Shown here: positions 42,033 to 50,709 of the stretch, piece after piece
Layout: every line of letters begins with the position of its first letter
Position numbering within the stretch: the first letter of the stretch is position 1
Origin: Mycolicibacterium cosmeticum
GTDB taxonomy: Bacteria; Actinomycetota; Actinomycetes; Mycobacteriales; Mycobacteriaceae
Direction: 5' to 3'
DNA: 64,000 nucleotides
Assembly: GCA_016197365.1 (NCBI GenBank)
Contig: JACPVS010000020.1
Span: 1 to 64,000 of the forward strand
Position numbers and translations under genes: made by a program
Notes under the pieces: generated by a model
Database searches by the model: none
The model's input: only the letters and a program-made list of their open reading frames with translations
What the model was told of the DNA's origin: nothing

Positions 42033-42992
42033 TCAGTCCAGGGAACTGAGCGCCGCCGCAGCCAACTCCTGGCCGATCTCGATGACCTCGTCGGCGCGAT
42101 GGAATTCCAGGCTGCGGCACGCGGTGCGGGGCACCTCGATCAGCAGGTCCGGCGGGTAGGCGGCCAGGGTGTGGCGGGCCAGTGCGGACTGCGCGATGTC
42201 GATGGTGCGGTTCATGATCTCGAAGCTGCCGAGCCGGGGGATGGACGTCGACGTGACGCCGGGAACCTCGTCGGGTGCCAATTCCGGATCGACGGCGCTG
42301 CTGAACCGGCTCAGCATGGATCTGGCGGCCGGGGTCTCCAGCACCCGCTGCGCCGCGGTGGTGTCCAGCAATGCCGTTGTGCTGCGCCACATCCGGCCCA
42401 GGAACTCGGCCGTCGGCCGCGGCTCCGGTTCGCTCAGCCGCGGCGCCGGGTCGGCGCCGGACAAGGTGATCGCGATGGTCAGATCGGCATTGACGGCCGC
42501 GATGGGCGCCATCGGCAGCGGATCCAGGATGCCGCCGTCGGCCAGCAGTCGGCCGTCGACGACGTGCGGGGTGAAGATCCCCGGGATCGCGATGGAGGCC
42601 CGGATCGCGTCGTCGAGCGGACCGCGCTGCATCCACACGGACCGGCCGGCGATCAGGTCGGTCGAGACCGCCGTATACGGGATCGGCAGGCTCTCGATCG
42701 TGACATCGCCGAGGATCTCACGTACCGCGTCGAGGATCTTCTCCGCCCGCAGCACGCCGGGTGAGCTGATCGAGGGGTCCAACAACCGTAGCACCGCGCG
42801 TTGGGTCAATCCGCTTGCCCAGGAGGCAAATTCGTCCATCTTGCCGGCCGCGTACAGGCCACCGACGAGGGCGCCCATCGACGACCCGGCGATACCGACC
42901 ACCTCATGGCCGCGGTCGCGCAGCTCGTTGATGACACCGATGTGCGCGTAGCCCCGCGCACCGCCGCTCCCGAGAGCAAGGGCAACCCGCAT
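42033..42992 (-). CDS. Patatin-like phospholipase (Rv1063c-like)
   Basis: A 319-residue patatin of the RssA/YlbK-type branch. Motifs are the oxyanion loop LGSGGARGYAHIGVI, the nucleophile GSSMGALVGGLYA and the catalytic Asp in LADGGILDPLP. The C-terminal 120 residues are helical and of unknown use. It starts six bases after the end of the SDR gene on the same strand, so the two may be co-transcribed. It likely acts on membrane or storage lipids. Two different patatin subfamilies adjacent and convergent are conserved with M. tuberculosis. Confidence 0.9.
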   Translation of the reverse strand: MRVALALGSGGARGYAHIGVINELRDRGHEVVGIAGSSMGALVGGLYAAGKMDEFASWASGLTQRAVLRLLDPSISSPGVLRAEKILDAVREILGDVTIESLPIPYTAVSTDLIAGRSVWMQRGPLDDAIRASIAIPGIFTPHVVDGRLLADGGILDPLPMAPIAAVNADLTIAITLSGADPAPRLSEPEPRPTAEFLGRMWRSTTALLDTTAAQRVLETPAARSMLSRFSSAVDPELAPDEVPGVTSTSIPRLGSFEIMNRTIDIAQSALARHTLAAYPPDLLIEVPRTACRSLEFHRADEVIEIGQELAAAALSSLD

Positions 42993-42998
42993 CGCCGG

Positions 42999-43778
42999 TC
43001 AGGACTCCTTCATGATGAGCTGCGACACCGGGGCCAGCACGCGGCTCGGCAACAGCCGGGTGGATACCGCCAGCACCGTGTTGACGAGGCCGGAGATGAC
43101 GGTGGGCCCGGACTTGTCGACGAACGCCAGCGCCGTATCCACCACCTGCCGGGCGGTCTGGCGGCCACGGGTCATGAACTGTTTGCCGGTACGGGCGAAG
43201 AACTCGGTCTCGGTGGCACCCGGGCACAGCGTGAGCACGCGGACCCCGGTGCCCTTGGTCTCCTGCCACAGTGCCTCGGTGAACGAGCGCACGAACGCCT
43301 TGGTGGCGCCGTACACGGCCATGGTCGGGGTCGGCTGGAACGCCGCGGTCGAGGCGACGTTGATCACCAAACCCTTGCGTGCCTTGACCATTGCCGGCAG
43401 GAAGCGGGCCGTCAGGTCGACCAGCGAACCGCAGTTCAGGTGGATCTGTGCGGCCAGCGCCTCGGGATCCAGGTCGACGAAGTCGCCGTGCGAGCCGACA
43501 CCGGCGTTGTTGATCAGGATGTCCACCTGCCTGCCCAGGTCACCGATCTGAGCGGCCAGCTGCGCGCCGGAGCCCGGCAGCGACAGGTCTGCGGCGAGGA
43601 CGTCGATCTCGATACCCGGCGTACTCATGAGCAGGGTGGTGCGCAGCTCCGCCAGCTTGTCGGCGCGGCGCGCGACGAGAATCAGGTTGGCGCCGAGGCC
43701 GGCCAGTTGACGGGCGAATTCCTCGCCGATTCCGCCGCTGGCGCCGGTGATCAATGCGGTGCGATTGCGAAAGTCCAC
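42999..43778 (-). CDS. Short-chain dehydrogenase/reductase
   Basis: A 259-residue classical SDR with a GTG start at 43778. The cofactor motif is TGASGGIGEEFA, the structural motif NNAGVGS, and the catalytic triad includes Ser in NVASTAAF and Tyr/Lys in YGATK. The RRADKL after the second strand suggests NADP(H) preference. The C-terminus ends in a hydrophobic/basic helix (TRLLPSRVLAPVSQLIM), possibly membrane-associated, as in the DltE-like acyl/ketoacyl reductases. The substrate is unknown. It is divergent from the SulP gene. Confidence 0.9.
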   Translation of the reverse strand: MDFRNRTALITGASGGIGEEFARQLAGLGANLILVARRADKLAELRTTLLMSTPGIEIDVLAADLSLPGSGAQLAAQIGDLGRQVDILINNAGVGSHGDFVDLDPEALAAQIHLNCGSLVDLTARFLPAMVKARKGLVINVASTAAFQPTPTMAVYGATKAFVRSFTEALWQETKGTGVRVLTLCPGATETEFFARTGKQFMTRGRQTARQVVDTALAFVDKSGPTVISGLVNTVLAVSTRLLPSRVLAPVSQLIMKES

Positions 43779-43845
43779 AGCGCCATCCTGCCGTATCTCG
43801 ACAGTTCGCGGCAGCGGCGCGGACAAGGTGGCAGGGTTGTCGATC

Positions 43846-45516
43846 ATGGCACTCAAATTGGGCCGCCCGACCCCCCGCGATGCGTTGGCCGGCCTGGTGA
43901 CCGGCCTGTTCTCCATCCCGGAGGGAATGGCCTACGCCAGCATCGGCGGATTCAACCCGGTCGCCGGCCTGTACGCGGGCGTGCTTCCCGGCATCATCGG
44001 GTCGCTGTTCGCCCGCACCGTGCTGATGGTGACCACCTTGACCAGTGCCATCGCGCTGTCCTCGCGCAGCGTCCTCAAGGATGCCGGGCTGGACCCGAGC
44101 GACCCGGCCAACGTCGCCGCGCTCGCGATCGTCGTGGGCATCGTGATGCTCGTCTTCGGGCTGCTGAAGTTCGGCTCCATCATGAGCTTCGTCTCCAACG
44201 CCGTCATGACGGGTTTCTCCACCGGCATCGCCCTGCAGATCGTCGCCGGCGTGCTCGGTGACGCGACCGGCTATAAACCTCAGAGCGGCAACACCATTGG
44301 CAAGTTCATCGACTCCCTGGCCCATATCGGGCTGTGGCATCCGCACGCCGTCGCGGTGGCGGTGGCCACCGTCGCGGTATGGGCGGTGTTTCATTTCATC
44401 AAACCGCTGGAGTCCTTCGCGACGCTGCTGGCCCTGGTCGTGGTCACCGCCGTCGTCGCCATCGCGCACATCGACGTCGAAACCGTGGGTGACATCGCGT
44501 CCATCACGAATTCGCTTCCGCCGCTGACCCTGCCGAACTTCGCGGCCATGCCGGAGCTGCTGGTCGGTGGGGTGGCGGTGGCCCTGGTCGCGCTGGCCCA
44601 GGCCGCGGGCATCTCGGCCGCGGTGCCCAACCCGGACGGCAGCCGCACCAACATGAACGGCGATTTCCTTGCCCAGGGCGCGGCGAACGTCGCGGGCGGG
44701 TTCTTCGGTGCGCTGCCTGCGGGCGGTTCGCTGTCCCGCACCGGGGTCGCCACATCGGCCGGCGCCCAGACCCGCTGGGCCGGCATCTTCGCCGGGATCT
44801 GGCTGGCGCTGCTGGTACTGGTCGCCGGCTCGACGGCCGAGATCATCCCGATGCCGGTGATCGGCGGGCTGATCCTGGTGATCGGCGCCGAACTGATCGT
44901 CGGCCGGCTGCCCGACATCAAACTGGTGCTTCGGGTGGCGCCGATGTCGGCGGTGGCCATGCTCATCACCTTCGCCGCGACCACCGAACTGCCGCTGCAC
45001 ACCGCGATCCTGATCGGTGTCATCACCTCACTGGTGCTGTACTGCGCGCAGGCGGCCAAGGCGGCCCAGTTGATGGCGCTGGAGCCGACCGGTGACGGCG
45101 GCTGGCGGTCCTGCCCGGTGCCGGAGCGCTGCGCGAGTGACGAGGTCACCGTCCTGCACTACGCGGGGGTGGGATTGTTCGCTGAGGTCGCCCGCATCGA
45201 CGAGGAGTGGCCACGCGCCGACGGCACGAACAACGCCGTGGTGGTCCTGAGCATGCGGGCCCTGCCCGACGTGCCGTCCTCGGTGGCGATCAAGGCGCTG
45301 CGGCGCTGGGCCGCCGACCTGGAGTCACATCACGGCCGGCTGATCATCGCCGGCGTCACCCCGGCGGTGCAACGGGTTCTGGAGCGCGGGGGGATCACCG
45401 ACGAGATCGGTCAGGACGGCATCGTGCCCGCCACCGACCGGGTGTTCGGGGCCCTCGACATGGCTGTCGCGCGGGGCCGGGAATGGATCGCAGATCGGCC
45501 CTTAGGCTCGCCCTGA
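43846..45516 (+). CDS. SulP-family anion transporter with STAS domain
   Basis: A 556-residue transporter. The first transmembrane block carries the SulP signature (GLFSIPEGMAYASIGGFNPV given as part), followed by SLFARTVLMVTTLTSA and about ten to twelve hydrophobic segments to residue about 415. A cytoplasmic STAS domain occupies about 440-550 (VVVLSMRALPDVPSSVAIKAL, RLIIAGVTPAVQRVLERGG). Family members move sulfate, bicarbonate or dicarboxylates. The ATG at 43846 gives the usual short N-terminus. It is divergent from the SDR and convergent with lpqV. The anion cannot be decided from sequence. Confidence 0.9.
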   Translation: MALKLGRPTPRDALAGLVTGLFSIPEGMAYASIGGFNPVAGLYAGVLPGIIGSLFARTVLMVTTLTSAIALSSRSVLKDAGLDPSDPANVAALAIVVGIVMLVFGLLKFGSIMSFVSNAVMTGFSTGIALQIVAGVLGDATGYKPQSGNTIGKFIDSLAHIGLWHPHAVAVAVATVAVWAVFHFIKPLESFATLLALVVVTAVVAIAHIDVETVGDIASITNSLPPLTLPNFAAMPELLVGGVAVALVALAQAAGISAAVPNPDGSRTNMNGDFLAQGAANVAGGFFGALPAGGSLSRTGVATSAGAQTRWAGIFAGIWLALLVLVAGSTAEIIPMPVIGGLILVIGAELIVGRLPDIKLVLRVAPMSAVAMLITFAATTELPLHTAILIGVITSLVLYCAQAAKAAQLMALEPTGDGGWRSCPVPERCASDEVTVLHYAGVGLFAEVARIDEEWPRADGTNNAVVVLSMRALPDVPSSVAIKALRRWAADLESHHGRLIIAGVTPAVQRVLERGGITDEIGQDGIVPATDRVFGALDMAVARGREWIADRPLGSP

Positions 45517-45524
45517 TTCGAACC

Positions 45525-45959
45525 TCAGCCGCACTCGCCGTTGGCCGCGGCGTTCGCCGCCATGATGACGCCGGCCTGCTGCGCCGGGGTCAGCTGAGCC
45601 CACGGGGTGTTGAAGCTGCCCGGGCCGTTGGCCTCGGGGGCCTGCAAGGTCTTGAGGTAGTCCTCGACGAGCGTCACCGGTTGGGCGTGCTGCTCGTCGA
45701 GCCACAGCTTGGCGGCGTGGCAGGCCTGCCCGTACTGGGATTCCGTCGCGTCGGACGGGACGTCGACGGCGGTGGTGACGCCGCCGGGTGAGACGGCGAC
45801 AGCCCCCGCGTGCAGGGGCGCTTCCTGAGGCAGCGGCGGCGGCTCCGAGATCGAACTGGCGGTGGTCGCACTCGACGCGGCCGGAGCGTCGGTGTGCGAG
45901 GAACACCCGGCCAGGACGGCGATCGCGGCCACGGACAGCAGGATCGGGTAGCTGCGCAT
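45525..45959 (-). CDS. lpqV: Lipoprotein LpqV
   Basis: A 144-residue lipoprotein with signal peptide and lipobox LAGC (VAAIAVLAGCSSHTDA), a Ser/Thr/Pro linker and a mature domain with two Cys (YGQACHAAKLWLDEQ, NGECG at the C-terminus). The matching position, between the patatin/SDR group and cysteine dioxygenase, and similar size identify it as the counterpart of M. tuberculosis LpqV (Rv1064c). Its role is unknown. It ends nine bases from the stop of the convergent SulP gene and is divergent from the dioxygenase gene. Confidence 0.87.
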   Translation of the reverse strand: MRSYPILLSVAAIAVLAGCSSHTDAPAASSATTASSISEPPPLPQEAPLHAGAVAVSPGGVTTAVDVPSDATESQYGQACHAAKLWLDEQHAQPVTLVEDYLKTLQAPEANGPGSFNTPWAQLTPAQQAGVIMAANAAANGECG

Positions 45960-46069
45960 GCCATCCAATCTATGCAACACTCGCCGGCGTGACGGAGGGG
46001 ACCGGAGTGAAGGGCTGTTGTCGCGTTCGATGACGCCCCCGCCAACCGTCCCCTTTTCTGGAGTTACGA

Positions 46070-46657
46070 ATGACTGCCGCCTCCGCACTCATCGCACCGC
46101 CCGCCGTCTCCGCGCCCACCCGGCTGCGCCTACCGGATCTGCTGAACGCGACCGACCGCTGCGCCGATGACGTGCTCTCCGGCCGCTATGACCGGCTGCT
46201 GCCCGCCGGCGGTGCGCCGACCGAGGAGCGCTGGTACAGCCGCCTCTACGGCGACGACGAACTCGACATCTGGTTGATCAGCTGGGTGCCGGACCGGTCC
46301 ACCGAACTGCACGACCACGGCGGCTCACTCGGCGCACTGACCGTCGTGTCGGGTGCGCTGACCGAGACCCGATGGGACGGCCAGGCACTGAAGCGGCGCC
46401 GGCTGCGTGCCGGGGACCAGGCCGGATTTCCGTTGGGTTGGGTGCACGATGTGGTGTGGGCGCCGGCCGCGGCGGGCGGGGGGTACCGCCCGCTTGCGGG
46501 GGAGAGCGTAGCGACCGGGGGATCGGCTGGGGCGCCCGCCACGCTGAGCGTGCACGCGTACTCACCACCGCTGACCGCGATGTCCTACTACGAGGTCACC
46601 GACAAACAGACGCTGCGGCGCAACCGCACCGAACTGACCGACGCACCCGAGGGATGA
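46070..46657 (+). CDS. Cysteine dioxygenase-family protein (Rv1065-like)
   Basis: A 195-residue cupin. The iron ligands are visible in ELHDHGGSLGA (two His) and a later His in GWVHDV. It should convert cysteine to cysteine sulfinate. An insertion of about 20 residues between WAP and the LSVHAYSPPLTAMSYYEV block is encoded by a G-rich sequence (46475-46540) unlike its surroundings. The downstream rhodanese gene starts within the stop codon (ATGA), so the two are coupled in sulfur metabolism. SD GGAG lies eight bases before the ATG. Confidence 0.9.
   Translation: MTAASALIAPPAVSAPTRLRLPDLLNATDRCADDVLSGRYDRLLPAGGAPTEERWYSRLYGDDELDIWLISWVPDRSTELHDHGGSLGALTVVSGALTETRWDGQALKRRRLRAGDQAGFPLGWVHDVVWAPAAAGGGYRPLAGESVATGGSAGAPATLSVHAYSPPLTAMSYYEVTDKQTLRRNRTELTDAPEG
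46475..46540 (+). repeat. Putative short repeat element inserted within the dioxygenase gene
   Basis: A G-rich segment with the hairpin CCCGCTTGCGGG and the string GGGGGAGAGCGTAGCGACC encodes an extra low-complexity peptide. It has the look of a small dispersed intergenic repeat found in mycobacterial genomes, but only one copy is in this window. Confidence 0.4.
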
Positions 46658-47028
46658 CCATGAGCCGGATCGACGACGTATTGGCCGCCGCCCGGTCGCG
46701 GCTGCGGCGACTGGAGGCCGGCGAGGTGCCCGCGGCTCTGGAGCGTGGCGCCCTGCTGGTGGACATCCGCCCCGCCGCCCAGCGCGCGGCCGAGGGCGAG
46801 GTGGACGGCGCGCTGCTGATCGAGCGCAATGTCCTGGAATGGCGCGCCGACCCGACCAGCGACGCTCGCCTGCCGCAGGCGAAAGACGACGACGTCGAGT
46901 GGGTGGTGCTGTGTTCGGAGGGCTACACCTCCAGCCTGGCGGCCGCCGCCCTGCAGGATCTCGGGCTACACCGGGCCACCGACGTGGTCGGCGGTTACCA
47001 CGCGCTCAAGGCGGCCTCACTCGTCTGA
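46654..47028 (+). CDS. Rhodanese-domain protein (Rv1066-like)
   Basis: A 124-residue single-domain rhodanese. The start of the domain is LLVDIRPAAQRAAEGEVDGA, and the catalytic loop is VVLCSEGYTSSLAA with the persulfide-forming Cys. It would transfer sulfane sulfur. Coupling to cysteine dioxygenase (ATGA overlap) is conserved with Rv1065-Rv1066. An ATG at 46660 is an alternative start. The last 12 bases overlap the end of the convergent Rv1069c-like gene. Confidence 0.9.
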   Translation: MTMSRIDDVLAAARSRLRRLEAGEVPAALERGALLVDIRPAAQRAAEGEVDGALLIERNVLEWRADPTSDARLPQAKDDDVEWVVLCSEGYTSSLAAAALQDLGLHRATDVVGGYHALKAASLV

Positions 47029-48702
47029 TCGGAGCAGCGGCCTGAGCTGTTCGGTCTTGGCCGGTGTCCAGCCCGGCGGCTGCAGCACGGCCGCCCACGC
47101 GTTGGCGACGTCGCGCACATAGACGTGACCGTGGCCGTCCGGCACGTCGACCGCGACCGCCATGTCGGCCGAGACCTGGAGGAAGGTCACCACCGGAATC
47201 CATTCCATCCGGGGCGAGACGTCATAGCCGCGTGGCTCTTTGAGCCAATCGGGTTTGGCGAACAGCAGATCCGGGTTCCACCAGGCGATCGGATCGGATG
47301 CGTGCTGCAGGTACACCGCGCGCGGACGCTCCCACGGGTCGGCGGGCCGGTTCAGGTTGTCCGGGCGGGCGGCGAAACGCGCGTAGGCGCCCTTGTCGTA
47401 GATGGGCAACCATTCCGGTGACCCCTCGTCGCGGTTGATGGTGAGGTCGGTCCAGATGGTGTTGTTGAACGTGGGACCGGAGAACAGCGCACCGTCGGTG
47501 CGGGCCACCAGATTGTTCAGCGACAGGAACGGGGCCTCGCCGCCGAAGGAGCCCAGGCTCTCGCCGAACACCACCAGTTTGGGCCGCTTGCCCTCGGGGA
47601 GTTCGCGCACCATCTCGTCGACCTCTTCGAACAGCGCCTGGCCGGCCTGACGGGCGTTCTCCTTGTCCACCAGGAACGAGATCCAGCTGGGCAGGAACGA
47701 ATACTGCATCGACACGATTGCGGTGTCGCCGTTGTACATGTACTCCAGGGCCGACGCCTCGGCCTCGTTGATCCAGCCCGTTCCGGTGGTGGTGGCCACC
47801 GCGATGACCTTGCGGTCCAGACCGCCGGTCCGCTTGAGTTCCTGGGCGGCCAACCGGGCGATCGCCTTGATGCCGTCGGCCGAATTCAGCCCGGCGTAGG
47901 CCCGGATCGGCTCGGTGGCCTTGGCACCGTTGAACTTCGAGAGATCCTCGACCGACGGGCCGCCGGACAGGAAGATCCGGCCCTGATGACCCATCGACTC
48001 CCAACTGACCAGCGACTGCGGGCCACCCGAGCGCAGAGGCGTTGTGGGAGCCGGATTGTCGGGATCTGCTTCGTCGTTGACAGATTCGAAGGTGTTGTTG
48101 ATGGTCGACATCGCGACGCGCGCCACCACACCGTTGAGCAGCGCGATGGTCAAGGCCAGCAACAGCGCGACGGCGACCACCGCGGACACCCGGGGTGGCG
48201 CGAACCGCTCCAGTTGGCGCACCAGGAAGCGCACCAGTTTGCCTACCAGCTGGCCGATTTCGACGAACGCGAACAGGAAGACGACGGACAGCAATGCGGT
48301 CAGCGGGTGATCCCAGAACGTCAGACGCGGGACGCCCATCAGGTCACGGACGTCGTCCTGCCACATGTGGAACCAGACGATCGCGCCGATCTGCCCGAGC
48401 ACGCCCACCACGACGAGCACGAACCAGGCTCGCTTCGGGGCGGAGGGGCTCGTCTCTTTCGAGCGCATGAACCGGACCAGCCACACCCCGAAAACACCGA
48501 GCAGATAGCCGATCGCGCCTGCGGCGCCGCTGACCAGCCCCTGGAACAGCGGGCCCCGCGGCAGCAAGGACGGCGTCATCGACAACCAGATGAACAGCAA
48601 TCCGAACGCGGTGCCGAAGAACGTGTAGTGCCGAACCCACCAGGCACTCTTGAGGGCCGGCGGGTCGGCTACCGGGGCGGCTGCAGTGGTCTCGACAGTC
48701 AC
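47017..48702 (-). CDS. Membrane alpha/beta-hydrolase family protein (Rv1069c-like)
   Basis: A 561-residue protein with a GTG start. There are four or five N-terminal membrane helices (TFFGTAFGLLFIWLSM; AGAIGYLLGVFGVWLV; AWFVLVVVGVLGQIGAIVW; and two more to about residue 195). From about residue 240 comes a large domain of the alpha/beta-hydrolase fold with the nucleophile elbow VFGESLGSFGG and a C-terminal PDGHGHVY, probably the catalytic His. It matches M. tuberculosis Rv1069c. The likely role is a membrane-bound lipase or esterase facing the envelope. It is upstream of nothing coupled; echA8 ends nine bases before its start on the same strand. Confidence 0.87.
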   Translation of the reverse strand: MTVETTAAAPVADPPALKSAWWVRHYTFFGTAFGLLFIWLSMTPSLLPRGPLFQGLVSGAAGAIGYLLGVFGVWLVRFMRSKETSPSAPKRAWFVLVVVGVLGQIGAIVWFHMWQDDVRDLMGVPRLTFWDHPLTALLSVVFLFAFVEIGQLVGKLVRFLVRQLERFAPPRVSAVVAVALLLALTIALLNGVVARVAMSTINNTFESVNDEADPDNPAPTTPLRSGGPQSLVSWESMGHQGRIFLSGGPSVEDLSKFNGAKATEPIRAYAGLNSADGIKAIARLAAQELKRTGGLDRKVIAVATTTGTGWINEAEASALEYMYNGDTAIVSMQYSFLPSWISFLVDKENARQAGQALFEEVDEMVRELPEGKRPKLVVFGESLGSFGGEAPFLSLNNLVARTDGALFSGPTFNNTIWTDLTINRDEGSPEWLPIYDKGAYARFAARPDNLNRPADPWERPRAVYLQHASDPIAWWNPDLLFAKPDWLKEPRGYDVSPRMEWIPVVTFLQVSADMAVAVDVPDGHGHVYVRDVANAWAAVLQPPGWTPAKTEQLRPLLRSDE

Positions 48703-48711
48703 CCCTGGACT

Positions 48712-49494
48712 TTAGCGATGGGTGAAGTTCGGTGTGCGCTTCTCCGTGAACGCGCTCATGCCCTCGGTCTGGTCGTCGGTGGCGAAAGCCGAGTGGAACA
48801 ACCGGCGCTCGTAGAGCAGCCCCTCCGTCAGCGTCGACTCGTACGCCCGGTTGACCGCTTCCTTGGCCATCCGCGCCGCGGACAACGACATGCCCGCGAT
48901 GGTGGCGGCGGTGGCGTTGGCCTCGTCGAGCAGGCTGTCGGCGGCGACCACGCGGGAGACCAGTCCGCTGCGCTCGGCTTCGGCGGCGTCGATGGTGCGG
49001 CCGGTGAGGATGAGGTCCATGGCCTTGGCCTTGCCGATGGCCCGGGTCAGTCGCTGGCTGCCGCCCATGCCGGGCAGCACGCCCAGCTTGATTTCCGGCT
49101 GGCCGAATTTGGCGGTGTCGGCGGCGATCAGCAGGTCACACATCATGGCGAGCTCACAGCCGCCGCCCAGCGCGTAGCCGGCGACCGCGGCGATGGTGGG
49201 GGTGCGGGTGGCGGCGAACTTGCCCCACAACGCGAAGAAATCCGAGGAGTACACATCGGCGAAGGACAGGTCGGCCATCTCCTTGATGTCCGCGCCCGCC
49301 GCGAAAGCCTTTTCGCTACCGGTCAGGATGATGGCGCCGATGCCGGCATCGGCATCGAATTCGGCTGCAGCCGTGGTGACTTCGTGCATCACCTGGCTGT
49401 TGAGTGCATTGAGCGCCTTGGGCCGGTTCAGGGTGATGGTGCCGACCCGGCCGTCGCGGGTCACCAGGATGGTCTCGTAGTTCTCCGTTGTCAT
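48712..49494 (-). CDS. echA8: Enoyl-CoA hydratase EchA8
   Basis: A 260-residue crotonase. The oxyanion-hole residues lie in FAAGADIKEM and ALGGGCELAMM. The catalytic Glu positions are in CELAMMCDLLIAAD and GQPEIKLGVLPGMGG. Two-glutamate crotonases hydrate trans-2-enoyl-CoA in beta-oxidation. Synteny with Rv1070c (echA8) and the high similarity support the name. It starts eight bases after the end of echA9 on the same strand, so the two form an operon. The ATG at 49494 has a GGAG in the intergenic gap. Confidence 0.95.
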   Translation of the reverse strand: MTTENYETILVTRDGRVGTITLNRPKALNALNSQVMHEVTTAAAEFDADAGIGAIILTGSEKAFAAGADIKEMADLSFADVYSSDFFALWGKFAATRTPTIAAVAGYALGGGCELAMMCDLLIAADTAKFGQPEIKLGVLPGMGGSQRLTRAIGKAKAMDLILTGRTIDAAEAERSGLVSRVVAADSLLDEANATAATIAGMSLSAARMAKEAVNRAYESTLTEGLLYERRLFHSAFATDDQTEGMSAFTEKRTPNFTHR

Positions 49495-49502
49495 GCTGCT
49501 CC

Positions 49503-50537
49503 TTAGAAGGTCAGGTCGGGCTCGGCAGAAGCGAAATACGCATCGATGGCCGCATCGTCGCACAGGGCGAGCGAGGCGGGCGACCACTGGGGGTTGCGGT
49601 CCTTGTCCACCAACTGGGCGCGGATACCTTCGACGAAATCATGTGACTTCGCCGAGGCCGCCGACACCCGGAATTCTTGCTGCAGAACCTCTTCCAGGCT
49701 CTTCAGGTGGGCGGCGCGCCGCACGGCGGTGAGTGTCACTGCCAGCGCGATGGGGGAACGGGTGGCGATCAGGTCGGCTGCGGCCCTGGCGGCGGGGTCG
49801 TCATGGCCGCGCAGGTCGTCGAGGATGTCGGTGACGGTATCGCCCGCGTAGCAGGTGTCGATCCAATCGCGTTGTGCGAGAAGGTCGCTGGACGGCGGTT
49901 CCTGGGCGTAGGTGGCCAGCGCGGCCTCATGTCCCTCGGTGATGACGGCCTCGGCGAAGTCCGTGAGTCGCTCGTGCGGGACGAAGTGGTCGGCGAAACC
50001 CAGCGCGATGGCGTCCGCGCCGGTGAACGGTGCGCCGGTCAGCGCGGCGTGCAGGCCGAGCAGGCCCGGGGTTCGGGCGAGCAGGTAGGTGCCGCCCACG
50101 TCCGGGATGAAGCCGATGCCGACCTCGGGCATGCCCATCTTCGTCTTCTCGGTGACGACCCGGATGTTGCCGTGTGCGGCGACACCGACGCCGCCACCCA
50201 TCACGATGCCGTCCATCAGGGCGACATACGGTTTGGGGTAGCGGCCGATGTGAGCGTTGAGCAGGTACTCGTCCCACCAGAACTGCCTGGCGTAGGCGCC
50301 GTCGGCCAAGGCGGAGTGATACAGCGCGACCACATCGCCACCGGCGCACAGGCCGCGTTCGCCGGCACCGGTGAGCAGGACGGCCCTGATGTCGTCGTCG
50401 CGTTCCCAGTCGGTCAGGGCGGCCTGCATGCCGGCGACCATCACGTCGTTGAGCGAGTTGATCGCCTTGGGCCGGTTCAGGGTGAGGATGCCGACACCAT
50501 TGCGGACACTTACTAGGATGTCCTTGCTTTCGGTCAC
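49503..50537 (-). CDS. echA9: Crotonase-family 3-hydroxyisobutyryl-CoA hydrolase-like (EchA9)
   Basis: A 344-residue crotonase with a GTG start. It belongs to the hydroxyisobutyryl-CoA hydrolase branch: LCAGGDVVALYH, GIVMGGGVGVAAHG, KMGMPEVGIGFIPDVGG, and the C-terminal HIBCH-specific block with SPIALAVTLTAVRRA, DFVEGIRAQLVDKDRNPQW. Members release 3-hydroxyisobutyrate in valine breakdown; M. tuberculosis EchA9 (Rv1071c) is annotated as an enoyl-CoA hydratase, so both activities remain possible. It is the first gene of the echA9-echA8 pair. Confidence 0.92.
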   Translation of the reverse strand: MTESKDILVSVRNGVGILTLNRPKAINSLNDVMVAGMQAALTDWERDDDIRAVLLTGAGERGLCAGGDVVALYHSALADGAYARQFWWDEYLLNAHIGRYPKPYVALMDGIVMGGGVGVAAHGNIRVVTEKTKMGMPEVGIGFIPDVGGTYLLARTPGLLGLHAALTGAPFTGADAIALGFADHFVPHERLTDFAEAVITEGHEAALATYAQEPPSSDLLAQRDWIDTCYAGDTVTDILDDLRGHDDPAARAAADLIATRSPIALAVTLTAVRRAAHLKSLEEVLQQEFRVSAASAKSHDFVEGIRAQLVDKDRNPQWSPASLALCDDAAIDAYFASAEPDLTF

Positions 50538-50709
50538 AGTTGCAATCTAGTTCGTCGCCCCACGGGGTCGGGCGACGGGTAGGGTTTGGACAAGATCAAT
50601 CCTGGACGTTTCCTGAGAGTGTTATCAGTGTTTCGGGAACCCGGCTGGGGACTTGATCGTTGACCGTGAGTCCGGGAACTCCGGACCACAGCACAGGAGA
50701 GGACCTACG

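Noticed and set aside
41180..42992. Possible fusion or frameshift of one patatin gene
   Set aside because: The two patatin genes are on opposite strands, each complete with nucleophile and Asp motifs, and both are kept in M. tuberculosis.
46372..46653. Longer N-terminal extension of the rhodanese frame
   Set aside because: The extension lies within the dioxygenase gene in another frame; the ATGA overlap at 46654 gives the normal start.
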